Source: Hofstenia miamia
Lineage: Eukaryota > Xenacoelomorpha > Acoela
Length of the DNA stretch: 64,000 bases
NCBI GenBank assembly: GCA_004352715.1
Contig: SCFE01000036.1
Location: forward strand, 1,753,942-1,817,941
Direction of reading: 5' to 3'
Position 1 is the first letter of the stretch; every line of letters starts with the position of its first letter. Under the pieces are notes generated by a model. The model did no database searches. It saw only the letters and a list, made by a program, of their open reading frames with translations, and was not told the DNA's origin. The position numbers were made by a program, and so were the translations under genes. Shown piece after piece: positions 11,882-24,249 of the stretch.

Positions 11882-12866
11882 CAGGGTGATCCAAAAGTCC
11901 TTGGAATATTATCAATTTATTCAATTTAACAATTAAAAACAATATATGCCACATATATATAAGCAAATAACAATGTATTAGTCAAAATATCCTCCTTCAT
12001 TTTCAATACACTTGTCTAGACGGCTTACCCAGTTTTTGAAAGACGACGTCACGTAATCCAAACTTATTCTATTGATTTCTTGGATTATTTTTCTTTTCAG
12101 TTCATCAACTGTTTTAAAAATCTTTCCAGACTCATAGACTTGTTCTCGCAGATAACCCCACAGGAAAAAATCGCAAACAGATAAATCGGGTGACCTAGGT
12201 GGCCATTCAATGACTCCTCTACGTCCGATCCAACGATCTTTTAGCTGGTCATCAAGCATAGCACGAACTTCGTTGTGATAGTGGGCCGGCGCGCCATCCT
12301 GCTGAAAATAACTGTTTCTACCATAAACACTGTTAAAACATGGCACAACATGAGGTATTAAAATATTGTTGATGTATCTCTCGCCGTTCGTAGTTTCATC
12401 TTGGATTGACCAACAAGCTACACCACCACGATATGTTACAAGTACCCAAACTGTGACAGATTTGGAAATTGCAGTTTTTGTGGGGTGTTGAATATGAGGA
12501 TTGCCGATAGACCAATAATGGAGATTATGTTTGTTAATTGTACCATTAAGATGGAACATGCACTCGTCACTAAACGTCATCTTTCTGCTGAATGAAGGAT
12601 CTGCTCTAATCTTTTCTTTCATGATTTGACAAAACTCTAATCGCCTGTCCTGATCTCCGTCGTAAAGCTGTTGACAGTAGGTCGGTTTGTAGGGATGTGC
12701 ATCAAATGATTTTAAGATTCTTGAAACTGATCCATATCCAATTCCCATTTCAGTTGACATGTTCCTTATTGATGTAGTTGGATCGTTTTCAATGAGTTCT
12801 TTTACTTGTTCCTTATTAGTGTGTAAATTAAATTGATAATATTCCAAGGACTTTTGGATCACCCTG
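11882..12866 (-). mobile_element. Tc1/mariner element, internally deleted copy (DD41D type)
   Basis: The left end CAGGGTGATCCAAAAGTCCT is exactly inverted at the right end (finishing 12866), with complementarity running at least 30 bases. TA dinucleotides flank both sides (11880-11881 and 12867-12868). The 985-bp element keeps the catalytic part of the transposase on the minus strand. The segment coding for its N-terminus is deleted: near 12815 the coding sequence jumps straight into the subterminal repeat (agtgtgtaaattaaattg). The neighbouring copy at 12906-13423 keeps the missing part and shows where the deletion lies. Confidence 0.92.
11978..12817 (-). pseudogene. mariner-family transposase, N-terminally truncated
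   Basis: The frame is open from the subterminal repeat to the stop at 11978. It would cut and paste the element at TA sites as an RNase-H-fold DDE/D transposase. Visible order: end of the helix-turn-helix region (SIRNMSTEMGIGYGSVSRIL), first acidic motif (MTFSDECMFHLNG), second acidic motif (YFQQDGAPAH), then WPPRSPDLSVCDFFLWGYL. From the Asp of QQDG to the Asp of VCDFF there are 41 residues, giving the DD41D spacing of the rosa/Visitor-type group rather than DD34D mariner or DD34E Tc1. The first ~75 residues, including the first HTH and the GRP hinge, are missing. A frame through the terminal repeat supplies a spurious start, so the copy is inactive. Confidence 0.9.
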
Positions 12867-12881
12867 TATATATATATATAT

Positions 12882-12905
12882 NNNNNNNNNNNNNNNNNNN
12901 NNNNN
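12882..12905. other. assembly gap (24 N)
   Basis: A short N run between two nearly identical mariner sequences, bordered by TA repeats on the left. It joins contigs across a repeat, so the order here may be artificial. Confidence 0.95.
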
Positions 12906-13263
12906 AGGTCGGTTTGTAGGGATGTGCATTAAATGATTTTAAGATTCTTGAAACTGATCCATATCCAATTCCCATTTCAGTTGACATGTTCCTTATTGAT
13001 GTAGTTGGATCGTTTTCAATGAGTTCTTTTACTTGTTCCTTGTTTTCGTCTCCTGATGCAGTAACCGGCCTGCCTGATCTGGCACGATGGTTCACCACTG
13101 AACCAGTTTCAACAAATAGTTGCTTTATAAAGTACAATGTGCTTGTTGCGGGCGCTTCTGTACCATATTTTTCTTCGAACATTTCACGCACCTTTGCAGG
13201 GCTTTTAAAGCTAATCATCCATGCAGCCAGATGTACTTTTTTACATAAACTTAATGTCTCCAT
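12906..13263 (-). pseudogene. mariner-family transposase, N-terminal part
   Basis: It starts at the ATG at 13263 (METLSLCKKVHLAAW) and runs into the N gap. It carries the N-terminal helix-turn-helix of this family (SPAKVREMFEEKYG) and the hinge RSGRPVTASGDEN containing the conserved GRP motif, then the second HTH. These DNA-binding parts are what the first copy lacks. Only the ~118 N-terminal residues are visible, and the catalytic part is lost in or beyond the gap. Confidence 0.85.
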
Positions 13264-13423
13264 TTTTATAATTGCAAATAGAAATAGGAATGTTTCTGTC
13301 TATGGTAGAATTAGCGTGTAAATCGAAATACAATATTGATTAAATTTATAATATATATTGTCTATGGTCGTATTAGTGTGTAAATTAAATTGATAATATT
13401 CCAAGGACTTTTGGATCACCCTG
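12906..13423 (-). mobile_element. Tc1/mariner element, second copy, 5' portion
   Basis: The right end (finishing 13423, then TA at 13424-13425) is the same terminal repeat as in the first copy. The left part is cut by the N run. Bases 12906-13040 are almost identical to 12680-12815 of the first copy. Near 13305-13400 the subterminal sequence agtgtgtaaat is present twice in a degenerate tandem form. Confidence 0.88.
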
Positions 13424-13425
13424 TA

Positions 13426-14738
13426 TAGTTCCGATCTAGCTCTAGCTGTCTTCTTTTTCTTTGTACATATTAAAACGAAAATACGAGCAGAACGACTTGA
13501 TTCGAAAAGGCACTGGAATCTGTCGGAAAAATCATTTAAGAAATACATTCCAAAATGTGGAATTCAGCAATTTCAGAATGATTTAGGCGGTTTCAGTGTT
13601 GTGTAGCCAATGGTGGTTACTACATCGAATAATGTTTTACTTGTGTTTGGAACTTATTTTTATTACTGAGATAAATATTTTCTTGCTTTTCAAACTTTCG
13701 GGGTGATCTGTATATACTACATAAATGAATAATAACGATAAATAAAATATCCATTGTTGTTGTTTTAATTAAAATTTCACACTAAATAGTAATTTAAAAC
13801 AAAAACTATTTTCGTAAAAAATCATTTGCAAATCTTGAAAGGCAGCAATAAAATTCCAAATTATGTATTTACGACAATAAATTTGCTTTGACTTAACTAT
13901 AACACGCAAAAGATTAAACAACCAATCAAAAATTATGAAAGAGAAAATGTTAATGTCATGATAAAAGGCGCCAGCCATCAATACCACACGCATAAGCAAC
14001 AATATTCAGTGTTTTTAGAAGCAAAGAGAATGGCAGACCACAATTTAATCTTTCGCCGTGAAAGATCCATTAAATTCATCCCTTGGGAGTAGCATCCTTC
14101 CTTATGTGAACGCTGTATGTTGGAAATACACGACCTCACAATTTATCAGATGAACTGTAATTTAAACAGATATGGAAGAATTGATTGAGAATTAGTTATT
14201 GAATTAGAAATATTGTTCCCGCTCTTTTGAATTAGCATCGTAATTCGTGATAAATTAATATGACAGTTTCAAGTTCTCGTAGCCTTAATGTGAATAATCG
14301 ATTTAAACATGTGTCCCAGACTAAGCAAGAAGCCAAAAACCGGCTAGACCTCGAACCTTCCATGAACTCAAGAAAGTGTATTTTCAAAACATAAATTTGT
14401 AATCGATTAAAAACACGGTTGTGAGCAAAATTGATGGAAATGTTCTTGAACAAAATTGGACTACTGAGTTTCTCGAATTTAAAAAATTCTCAAGGCTGAA
14501 CCACAGATTTTAAATTATAACATTGAAAAACATAGTAAAGGGCTTTTTGATTATAAGAAATAATATCTTGAACTGTCATTTTTGAGTTAGACAGCGAAGT
14601 GGGGGTTTATTTACATGATTGATTAAAATATACATTTTGCACTATAGAATAAAAGGCATACGGAGGGATTGGCATTGAAGAATTGAATTGAAATAAAATA
14701 TTTTAGAGATTGTTTTCTGTTTTAATTATAGTAGTGTC
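13426..14738. other. no gene seen
   Basis: AT-rich sequence. Only short frames without recognisable products on either strand. Confidence 0.55.
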
Positions 14739-15189
14739 TTAAGGTGGGACCAAATTTCGAAAAAATACTGAAATTCAGTTTTGGCCATAAATGTAATGGT
14801 AAAGGATTTACCTTTCTTATACTAATTGATTTTAACCAAAAAATATCATATTTGCTAAAAACGTGAGTTGTGTAAATCAAAGTAAAAAATTTTGCCTAGC
14901 AACCGAGTCTAGCAATTAAGGTAAAATTTGTTTTTTTCGCTCATTAACCCTCAAAAAGATATAATAAAACAACTTAATTGGATTGAATACTCACAATTAG
15001 AAACAAAAAGTTAGCCAATATTTTTTAGGTATATTTTATTGTAGGCCTCTTATTTTTATGCAAAATCAAATCTTTCAACATGCATAAACGTACTCCATGA
15101 TTGAAGTACTCCATTCAAATTTGAATCCAATTTGTACTAATAAATGCAGACAATGCAAATTGTAATGTAGTTGGAGCCAACCGCCTTAA
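14739..15189. mobile_element. possible TTAA-flanked MITE
   Basis: The left end TTAAGGTGGGACCAAA and right end TTGGAGCCAACCGCCTTAA are imperfect inverted repeats (GGYGG at the tips), with TTAA at both borders (14739-14742 and 15186-15189). TTAA duplication is characteristic of piggyBac-type elements. The 450-bp body is AT-rich and non-coding. The pairing beyond the first bases is weak. Confidence 0.4.
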
Positions 15190-18100
15190 GTAATAACATG
15201 CTCACCTGATACATAAAGAATGACTACATCTACTAAATTGTTTAATTGGACGCATCGATCATGAGTTTCATAGAAATAACATTCTCATTAGAAATTAATT
15301 GGCTAAAGACAAATTTATTCAACTTTAAACAGCGTTGAAATGAATATTTTAAAAGCATAAATCCAAACATTTCCAGAAATAGAGGCATGTTCTCGATGCT
15401 TCATTGTCTCGTCGCCGGGACATAGCCGAAGGCATTAAGGCACCAATTAAGACATTCGGTGGACATTGACTCAGAGCACTTTACAAGATTGGATTAATTT
15501 AGTCGCAGAGAGATACCGTGGAAAGGATACTTTAATGAGATGCAGCCGATTTGTTTTATGACAATATTAAAAAAAATTAAATTTTGCAAGAGCTTGATTA
15601 TTGATTGCTCTTTGGGTTTGACAGGCATGTTTAATAATTAACTGATAAATTCACAGGCAATAAATAAAACACGATTGAATGCATAGTATAAACAAAGGCA
15701 CGCAACAAACAAAACTGACAAGAACAAACCGCGGCGGTTCAATTCCATCAAATGCACAGCGAAAGTTGGCAAAGTGAAAAGTTAGGAAACGACTTGAAAA
15801 AGACACATTTAACATACTTAATAGAAGCCATGTTATAACTTTATAAACTTAGTTTAAGCAAACTTGATCGAACTCACATTATTTTAAAAATATTCAGCCA
15901 AATGGAACACTAAGATCTGCTTAAATAAAGTGCTAATTTAGCATAGACTATGTTAATCAAGGGGTTCTTCAACAAAAATCACTTTGATAATGAAATTCGT
16001 TTCGTAGACTATTATTCAATATGCAAAGGTGTTATTAGTATTAACAGTCAATATATGTCTTAATAAACAAATACGTAGTACATCTAATCATAATAAAAAG
16101 AACACAACAAAACTTCCTGCTTTTATAAAATTACATTAAGGAAAACCGAAAAGGCGCGAAAATTTTAATCTTGAATTATGTAGTATGCCTAAAATTATAC
16201 GCTTTGTCATCTAAAAAACCTTAAAGGAAATCTCCAGGTTAGCCAACATCGAACCTAATTTGGTGGGTGTCATTGGAAAACAAACATTCTCAAGGGATCA
16301 AAAACAACATGCAGGAATGTTTATGATTTGACAAAAATGTGAAAAAAGAAATAGACGCAGAGCAAGGCCTTACAACATTGTATGTAGATATAGAAATAGC
16401 TTTAAAATGTACTTTCACCTAACGTTTCTGTATTGGAATAATACATGCAAAGCCAAATGTTATCGTCCAGTTTCTAAAGTGCAATGATCAACAGCGAAAT
16501 TTAGCATCACAATTGTCGCAAATTTTGGTCTACCGTTTAGAGTTATATTTAGTAGACCTAAGTGTTAAAATACCATTTCAGTAAATGTATTCCGTGAAAA
16601 TATTAAATTTAAATGGGAAATATTTGATTTTAACTAAAAATATAGAAAGTACAAAAAGCCAACCTGAGTTTAGTTGTACAGCCATTGTTGGATAATCACA
16701 AAAATCGATCATTTATTCAACATTTTGGGCGACAAGCTTTCACTGAAAGAGTTATATTCAACTGAGCAGAATTAAAAAAATAGCCAATCACATGGAAGAA
16801 AAATTATTCCTGTTAAACAAAGTTGGAAAGTAATGAACAGTGCGGGAAATTGCACCAATGTCTCTTATAGGTTGGAAAGGGTTCAGGCATAAAACACTTA
16901 TTTTATATGGATCATGAAAATAATTTATTATGCATAGTATTGAGAATGGAGAAACAAAAAGTACAATTCATGCAAATTTTACAGGTTGTGAAACTCTAGT
17001 CAATTTAATTTATCAAAAACAACATAGATTAGTGATTTTTAAAACAAAATTTGAATATGGATATCGTGAAAACTTTAACATTAGACAACTCGTTAGTGAG
17101 ACTAACAGGAAGTTCATAATTCTTAAATTACAAGGTATTTGCAGATCAAACTCAAAGACATTTATTTAAAACAGTAAGTAAAAGAGAATAAGGAAACAAT
17201 ATTTGAGTTATACGAAGTCGAAAGATTTGTTTGGTCCAACAATCAAATCCGTCTAAAGCTAGCAGTCACGGATACATGCGAACGAATCAAATAACATTAA
17301 GGTATATACGTAGACAAAACAATAAATTCAAAATGCAGAAAAATAAAATTTTCCATGCAGCACATACACCCACAATAGGAACGTGAAAAAACAAGGCCGA
17401 TAAATCCTAAGGATTGCAAATTGAAAATAATTAAATATTGAAGTTTGTTCTACAAGCATTAGGCACTCCCAAAGAAAATTGAATTTAATAAAGAATCATT
17501 CAAATATGTCGTACCTCTATTGTTTCCTGCCACTATTTCTAGAATTACTAAGTTGAATTTAAAAGCTATTAGTGTTAGTAACTAACATCATCTCTGTCAG
17601 TACTTTAATTTACATGCCAATAGTGTAAAATTACAAAAATGTCAACATCATTTTTGCATAGAAATTTAAAATCAGAATTATTGAAGTCCAAAACTCAGAA
17701 TTTTCATATGAATTTGGAAGGCTATTTTCTGTCAAACATTCATAATCCAATATAGTAATATAATATGAAACAGAAGTCAGAGTAAATTTCAAATTATATA
17801 ATGACGGAGTTTTCCAACAGTAGAAATATCTTTGTCGTTTTCTAATTACAATAAAGTGTGTGTTATGCACACCTGCTCATCACGATTTGATGATTTTCCG
17901 ATCAGATGCGGACATGAAAACAGATTTAGTGATCAAAAACATTCTTTATAATATATAATGGTGATTCGTAGATGAGAAGCAACAATTGTTAAGTAAACTA
18001 TTACCTTTTAAGGGTAATTATGCTTCTGCATCGAAATTCAAAGTGATTCAAATGTCGAAATAATAATAGATCTCGAAATTCAGCTTTGTTAAGGAAACAA

Positions 18101-19340
18101 TTTATAGTTAAAATTAGAAAAACAATTTTAAAAATATATCATAAGTTTGGATGCATATTAAAATCGGGCTTTCTTAAAAATTTTCACGCGAAGATCTAAA
18201 AGTACGATTTAAATAGAAGTTCAATAATTAATGTTGTTATAAATTTGAGTTTTTGCTTTTTACACTGATTTGTTATTAATGAGTCTAATTTAAAGGAATT
18301 TTTGCCTAGATTACTGACAATACGGTAAAAATACGGCCTTTAAAACAAAGTGGGTCAACCCTGGTTCACTCTCATGAACCTTTAATTAATTTGCAATATT
18401 TTCACAAGATTCCTTTGACTTTTTCTCTGTTCAAATTTATTAATTAAATAGGATTTATTAGATGATTCAGGCGATAATTTTATGTCAAGTTTTCCATTGT
18501 TTTACATACAAATCTCACTTTCTCTATTAACTTTCATTCTTCACATTTGATTTACCATATACAATGCTTATGTCGCTTCTAGTGACTAGAGAAACTTAAG
18601 ATAAGCTTTGATTCAGACTAAAATCAATATTAAATAAAATTAACTAAATGGTCACTTACATATTAGTTATTCCCAGTGAAAAGCACCACACAATCACAGG
18701 GAAAACCACAGGAGCCTGTTTAAATATTGAGTTAGTGTTAGTTCATAAATATGATGAAATATTGCGATTATTGTTTACAACATCCCTCGATATTTAACTT
18801 TATTAGAATACAGTAGAATTCCCAATTTCCGGAAAAATGTGATGATTTTGATATATGGCTAATTGAGAAACTGAGTAATAAATATCGTTACTATGGTAAT
18901 TGCAACAAGAGATAGTAACAATTGCAATTAATACAAATTTTAAATATGAATGCATTTTGTTATTACGCATGTCTAAAAATATATCTATTATGTGGTTAAA
19001 TTATTTGGTTTCATAAGCCTTAATAGAAACAGCCAAACACTTTGCTGGAACAATATTGCTCATACAAATTTAAAAGTTTATCATCGATTTATGATGTAAT
19101 CATGTCCAGATAAAATGTGTCCTGAAATAATGTTATCCGAATAAAAAGCTTCAAGGAAAAAACTTTTTACTTGAACAATATTTAATCACTTCCCAAACTC
19201 TTGAAAAAATGTGCGAACAAATGTATATGCTATTAAAGCAAACAAATGAAATGATGAAGTGATATGCACGTCATATTTCCAATGCATTGTTGGCAGGAGC
19301 TTCGTTGAGTAAAAGCGCTATGTTACAGACTGTATGAAGG

Positions 19341-19385
<45 letters not shown>

Positions 19386-19466
19386 TCTTAATTGTAATAT
19401 ATAAATTTCTGTTGTAATGAAAGAGAGACACATCTATATATAATGTATTGAGAAATATCAAGTAAC
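15190..19466. other. no gene seen (4.3 kb)
   Basis: Long AT-rich stretch. I read both strands for conserved motifs (RT, transposase, zinc fingers, tRNA-like folds) and saw none. A (TA)n run lies at 19344-19385. Confidence 0.5.
19344..19385. repeat. (TA)n microsatellite
   Basis: Alternating TA with one CA interruption near 19372. Confidence 0.93.
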
Positions 19467-20236
19467 CAGGGCTTTCAAATCAAATATAAATTTTCAAACC
19501 TTCAAATGAAATTTTCAAATTTTCAAATCAAATAATGAAAAATTCCAAGATTGAAATTTCAAAGCAAATTTTGGAGACTAAAGGCCAAACTTTCATATTC
19601 AAATTTTGGCACAATTTACGCATCAAAACGCTACTTAATTTTTCCAACATTTTTTATGGCAAAAATATATTCAAAAAAATTAAAATTATTAATCCAGTGT
19701 ATTAATTTTGTAAATTACTTTGCTAAGTTTTGTAAACGAAGACGTCTAACTGTGACACTCATTCAACTAGCCTGTTTGATAATTTTAAAAAAGTAAGCAC
19801 ATTTTGAAAACTTTCTGACTATCATGATCAGATATGTATGTTGTTCTTTGTTGACTTACTTGGAATGATTAAATCAGCAATTTCAACACTTTTAAGAGTG
19901 ACTTCAAACTAGATGTCTCTATATAATAACAAACATATTTTCTTTTCTATATAAAAAATGTGCTATGTATAATTAATTTATGTTCTAGCATAGATACTCC
20001 ATATTGTTACAAAAATATAGGTTTTGTATAGGTTAGATGTATATTTAACCACAATTTACATTCAAATAAAATTTATTTTGTATGTAAGAATTATTAATAA
20101 GAATGATCAAACTTGAAATCAACTTTTCAAGGTTTCAAATTTCAAATCAAACTTTGAATTAAATAATATTCAAATTTTCAAATAAAAGTTGCAAATGTAT
20201 TTAAATTTCAAATTTCTTTAGACTTTGAAACCCCTG
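19467..20236. mobile_element. hAT-like non-autonomous element with TTTCAAAT repeats
   Basis: The left end CAGGGCTTTCAAA pairs with the right end TTTGAAACCCCTG, read inverted as CAGGGGTTTCAAA (one mismatch in 13). Both subterminal regions are crowded with TTTCAAAT/ATTTGAAA motifs (19470-19570 and 20120-20230). The flanking 8-mers caagtaac and ctagtata agree at 5 of 8 positions, as a decayed 8-bp duplication would. An 81-codon frame inside has no recognisable content. Confidence 0.6.
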
Positions 20237-21239
20237 CTAGTATATGTATATATATATATATATATTAGGATGGGCCCTAAAAAAGGCAAAAATTTTATTA
20301 GAATTTTCTTTAGCTCCTAAACCCTCATTCTTTTCTTATCCATAAAAAAATAGTTCTGTGAAAATTTGAAGAAATTCGGACAAGAATTAGAACCTGCACA
20401 TCAATGTTGAAGTTTTGGGAAGTATTCAATCATATCGCGAGGGGGTAAATACACAAAATCAGTCATAAGTCTTCTTCTAGAAGGCCTATAATCATATTTG
20501 ACCACTCAAAATTCATAGATTCGCTAATGTAATTAACTTGCGACATTAGGAGCTGTTAAGTTTGTATAAAAACTCTCAAATATCATAACACATGAACATA
20601 CATTATAATTTTTTGATTTCTGTTTCCATGAATTTGCATTCTAAATATGGTATTGAACACGAATTTCTGTATAATTGTGCAAAAAATATAAATAACAATT
20701 TGAAACAAAATGGCATAGAAAGTATTTTCACAGAGAACTATAGTACACAACATGTAAGCAGTAAATATTGACATCACTTTGATATTGTTTAAGTATGCTA
20801 GGAGATATACTGATCTTTACAGCACTCTAATTAATTACAACTTCGTGAACACAAACTGCTGTACTAGTATAGCTATACACTAACTGAACTAACATAACTC
20901 AACGGTAGTCACAAAAGCAAGTAGAATAACAAAGTAGCTCAAATAACTTTAAGGCATTTTAAGTTACTGAGTTAGTGTGGATTTTTTACAGTTGGGAAAT
21001 AATTTCCTATGTTCAGAAACCATCTGAAACGAATACTATGTCTGTTCCTTATTATGTGTGAGAATGCGATTGTACTCTTCAATGAGTGCCATTCCTCTCT
21101 CAGCATGGTCATTTGTAACAGCCAGTATGTTGATTGTTTGCAGTGCCTGTTGTAATCATTACAAAGTGGCCAAATTTTTGGATCTTCATTCAAAAACTCA
21201 GATGAAATACCAAGCTTTTAAAACAGAGCAATTGATCTT
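20237..21239. other. no gene seen
   Basis: AT-rich. GGATGGGCCCTAAAAAAGGC near 20267, after a TA run, could be the end of the element that carried the transposase-like pseudogene downstream, but no inverted partner was found. Confidence 0.4.
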
Positions 21240-22475
21240 TTGCTGACAAAATCAGGCAACTTCATTTGATTCGTTTTAGGTTTAGTGGTTCTTCGTTTTG
21301 GAGCATTTTCTATCTCATGGCGTTTCTTTTATAGCGTGAAGCATACATCTTTTTGTATTGGCTGATACAGATACAGACTCATCAAAGAAGGCAAGGGCCA
21401 CCAGTTCTTCTGATAGATACCATAAATGGGAAAAAAATTTATTGAAACAGCTTTAGCAACTGCTTTATTGATGCTCGCATATTCTTTAAGGGAGTAAAAC
21501 AGCCTGATATCATTATTTGGAGCTGCAACTGCCAGAGGAAAGTCTCCATGCTCTTAAATACATTTTAACTGCAAAAATACACATTTGCAAAATTCCATTA
21601 TATTCCTTCAATGAAAGTTCAAATTGCTGATGGAAAATCCAGATTTTTAAAGAGTACAAAGCTTTGGACATCCATCTGGCATGATGTATTGGGCCATGGA
21701 CGTGGAAATGAATACCTCTTGGAGGACTAATTCCCAAGAATATTAATAAGAGTTCAATAAATTCTTTGTAATCATCACGAAGATCTTTTCTTTTTCTCAA
21801 ATATTTTTCAGAGCATGCAATGGTAACAGAAGTTATAACTACATCAGCAAATTCTTCATTGGTAATTGAAGCAAAATTGTTCTTGTCAATGAATTTCCAC
21901 TGAGCTTGATATTGCTTAAAGAGCAGAGCATCTGGTCCAGCATTACTCTCCATAATTGTAGTGAAAGCTGTTTGCAAAAGTTGTTCAAGAATGTGGTGTC
22001 GATATGCTAAATGCAAAAGATCTTTTTGCAACTCTTGTTCAATCCAGACACATGCACCTTGATTTCTTCCTGTGTTGGAAGCTGTAGTGTCAAATGACAA
22101 AGCAACAACTTTCTCTCTCAGATCACATTCATCAAGAGTTTTAACAAAAGCTTTAGCTTGCTCTCCACATGTACTATTAGGCAATTTTGCCACAGTTAGC
22201 AATTGAGACACGCCATTACCAGTAATAATAACTGTTAAGCGATCAACATGATTGCTCTTTGTCAAATCCCTGAGCAATTTTCCATCCCAGTGGACCATCA
22301 AAGGAAAGTTAGCAAGAAAGTCCGCTTTCAAGGCTGCAGCAACTGTTTTTCGGTGATGATTTCGTAAGTGCTGAATATAAGAACGATTAATGTTAAATTC
22401 CGTGGGGTCTTTGCCAATTGAATTCACTGTTGCAGTGAGGACATAAGCAGCACATCTGTCAGATACCTTTTTCTG
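21240..22475 (-). pseudogene. transposase-like protein of an unnamed family, frameshifted
   Basis: A 304-codon frame (21513-22427) is open upstream to a splice-acceptor-like ttgacag at about 22475. It continues downstream in other frames with an LSEELVALAFFDE-like segment near 21390, so at least one frameshift breaks it. Visible motifs: HWDGKLLRDL, VVALSFDTTASNTGRNQGAC, LAYRHHILEQLL and GPIHHARWMSKALYSLKIW. The spaced Asp motifs and the RHH segment are in the style of an RNase-H-fold transposase. I have seen such proteins recur as uncharacterised multi-copy proteins in invertebrate genomes, but I cannot name the superfamily with certainty. The last part is littered with stops. It could alternatively be a domesticated relative. 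Confidence 0.6.
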
Positions 22476-23403
22476 TCAAGAGACATTACATTAAATGCTT
22501 AACATATTTGATTACTAGGCGACAAATAAAATAATATCGCGATTTCTAAAAATGATATTTTGAATGTCATTGAAATTACCATGTACAGAATACATATACG
22601 TAATTCGCAAACATTTCCATGCTGTGGATACCCTTAGTCAATATTCGAATGTAATCCATCGGTTGGGAACCCATGTATTATATCTATTTGAAGCTCGATT
22701 TTAAAATGAAGGTAAATATAAATTAGCTTTTTAGTCACTGGAAAACCAATAAAGGGAAAATAACTGTTTGATAGATTGAAAAGCTTTCGAATTTTTGGGA
22801 AGACATTGTAATTATTTTATTTGGACTATTATGCTACATAGTGGTCCATGGATAACAATCGTTCAAACAAAATGTCAGCACACACCTACACATTCTACAT
22901 GACAAACTAAATATATATTTCTACTCCTGTACAAACTACGACTTTAGTTGTAAAAATTCACATAATCTTACATGTGCATTGGTTTTCTAGATACAGAGCT
23001 GTGATGTAGAAACAGAATAACAAAGTTAAAATGAAGTTGTTTAGCTTTTACATATCATAAAAATATATATTAATAACAAGATATACATAAAAATTAACAA
23101 TAATGTATATTTTATCGGCAACACAGCTAATGAGTTTGTGGATGGACTTTGGTGACCCAAGGGTTGATTTGGGGTCACTTTTGACGGGCAGCTTATGGGT
23201 AACTGACCTAATGTGATTCGATGTTTTCAAACACAAATTAGAAAAAACATAAGAAATGTAAAAATATAGAACTATAAAATGAACATAATATTCTAATATC
23301 ATTCTAGTGGACAAGGAAATTTTGAGAATAACACTGACTGAGAATTTTGTGATAAATTGAGAATAGGGCGATATAATGTTTTGATATTGACCTGATTACA
23401 AAA
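22476..23403. other. no gene seen
   Basis: AT-rich sequence upstream of the transposase-like pseudogene. No paired ends or coding motifs found. Confidence 0.5.
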
Positions 23404-24249
23404 ATTGGAAGTTATAGATAGTTCTGATTACAATAACATGTATTTCGCGCATATAGGTGTACCTGGTTACAATTTTTTCACAGACTTTTGTTATATCAAA
23501 CACAATTTTAAACGATTTTTAAGTAAGTTTATGCGTTCTAAGTGATCAAAAGTTTAAAATTAACCCACTCGTTGTAATATTCTCCAATCGATATGCAGTA
23601 TTAGTAAGTCAATGATTAAAGCAAACTTGAACGCTATCTAAAAATCGAGCTATACAATCTAAGTAGAACTTGTGGTGATTCATCTCAAAGCTTCCTGTAG
23701 ACTTGCATGTGTCAATAAAATCAACCTTTTTTAATTGTATTATCACATAATTATGAATAGAATTTATGTCTAGGTGTATTTTAATAGAAAAAGCTCAATT
23801 TTTTCAATGAAGTTATTATAAAGCGATTATATATTTGAAAGTAATACAAAATCTAATCATATGTTGCAAAAAGTGCAATGAATTATAAGGTTCTCCAAAC
23901 AAATTTTAAGGTGGATATGTATACCACACGAGATAGTTTTCTTAAACGTGTTTTATGCAACAAAAAACCACTAAAATTGTATTTATCACTATAACATAAA
24001 AGATCCACAATGTCCTTATGTTTATGAAAATGGTAAGGGCGCCCTAAATATGGAAAAACCTAAAACATAAAAAACATCAAAATATTAATTTGAATCAATT
24101 AATCGCAAATTGGACCTTGATCCTTTTGATTCTCTAACTCTCGCTCCGCTCGCTCTGATGATGTCACTTTCTTCATTAGTCATCCCAAGAAGCATCACAC
24201 CCCTCCCTCGTTTTCAATCGTGCTTGTATCGCTGCCAATTACATCTTGA

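Noticed and set aside
19551-19796. 81-codon frame
   Set aside because: It lies wholly within a non-autonomous hAT-like element and is made of its TTTCAAAT repeats.
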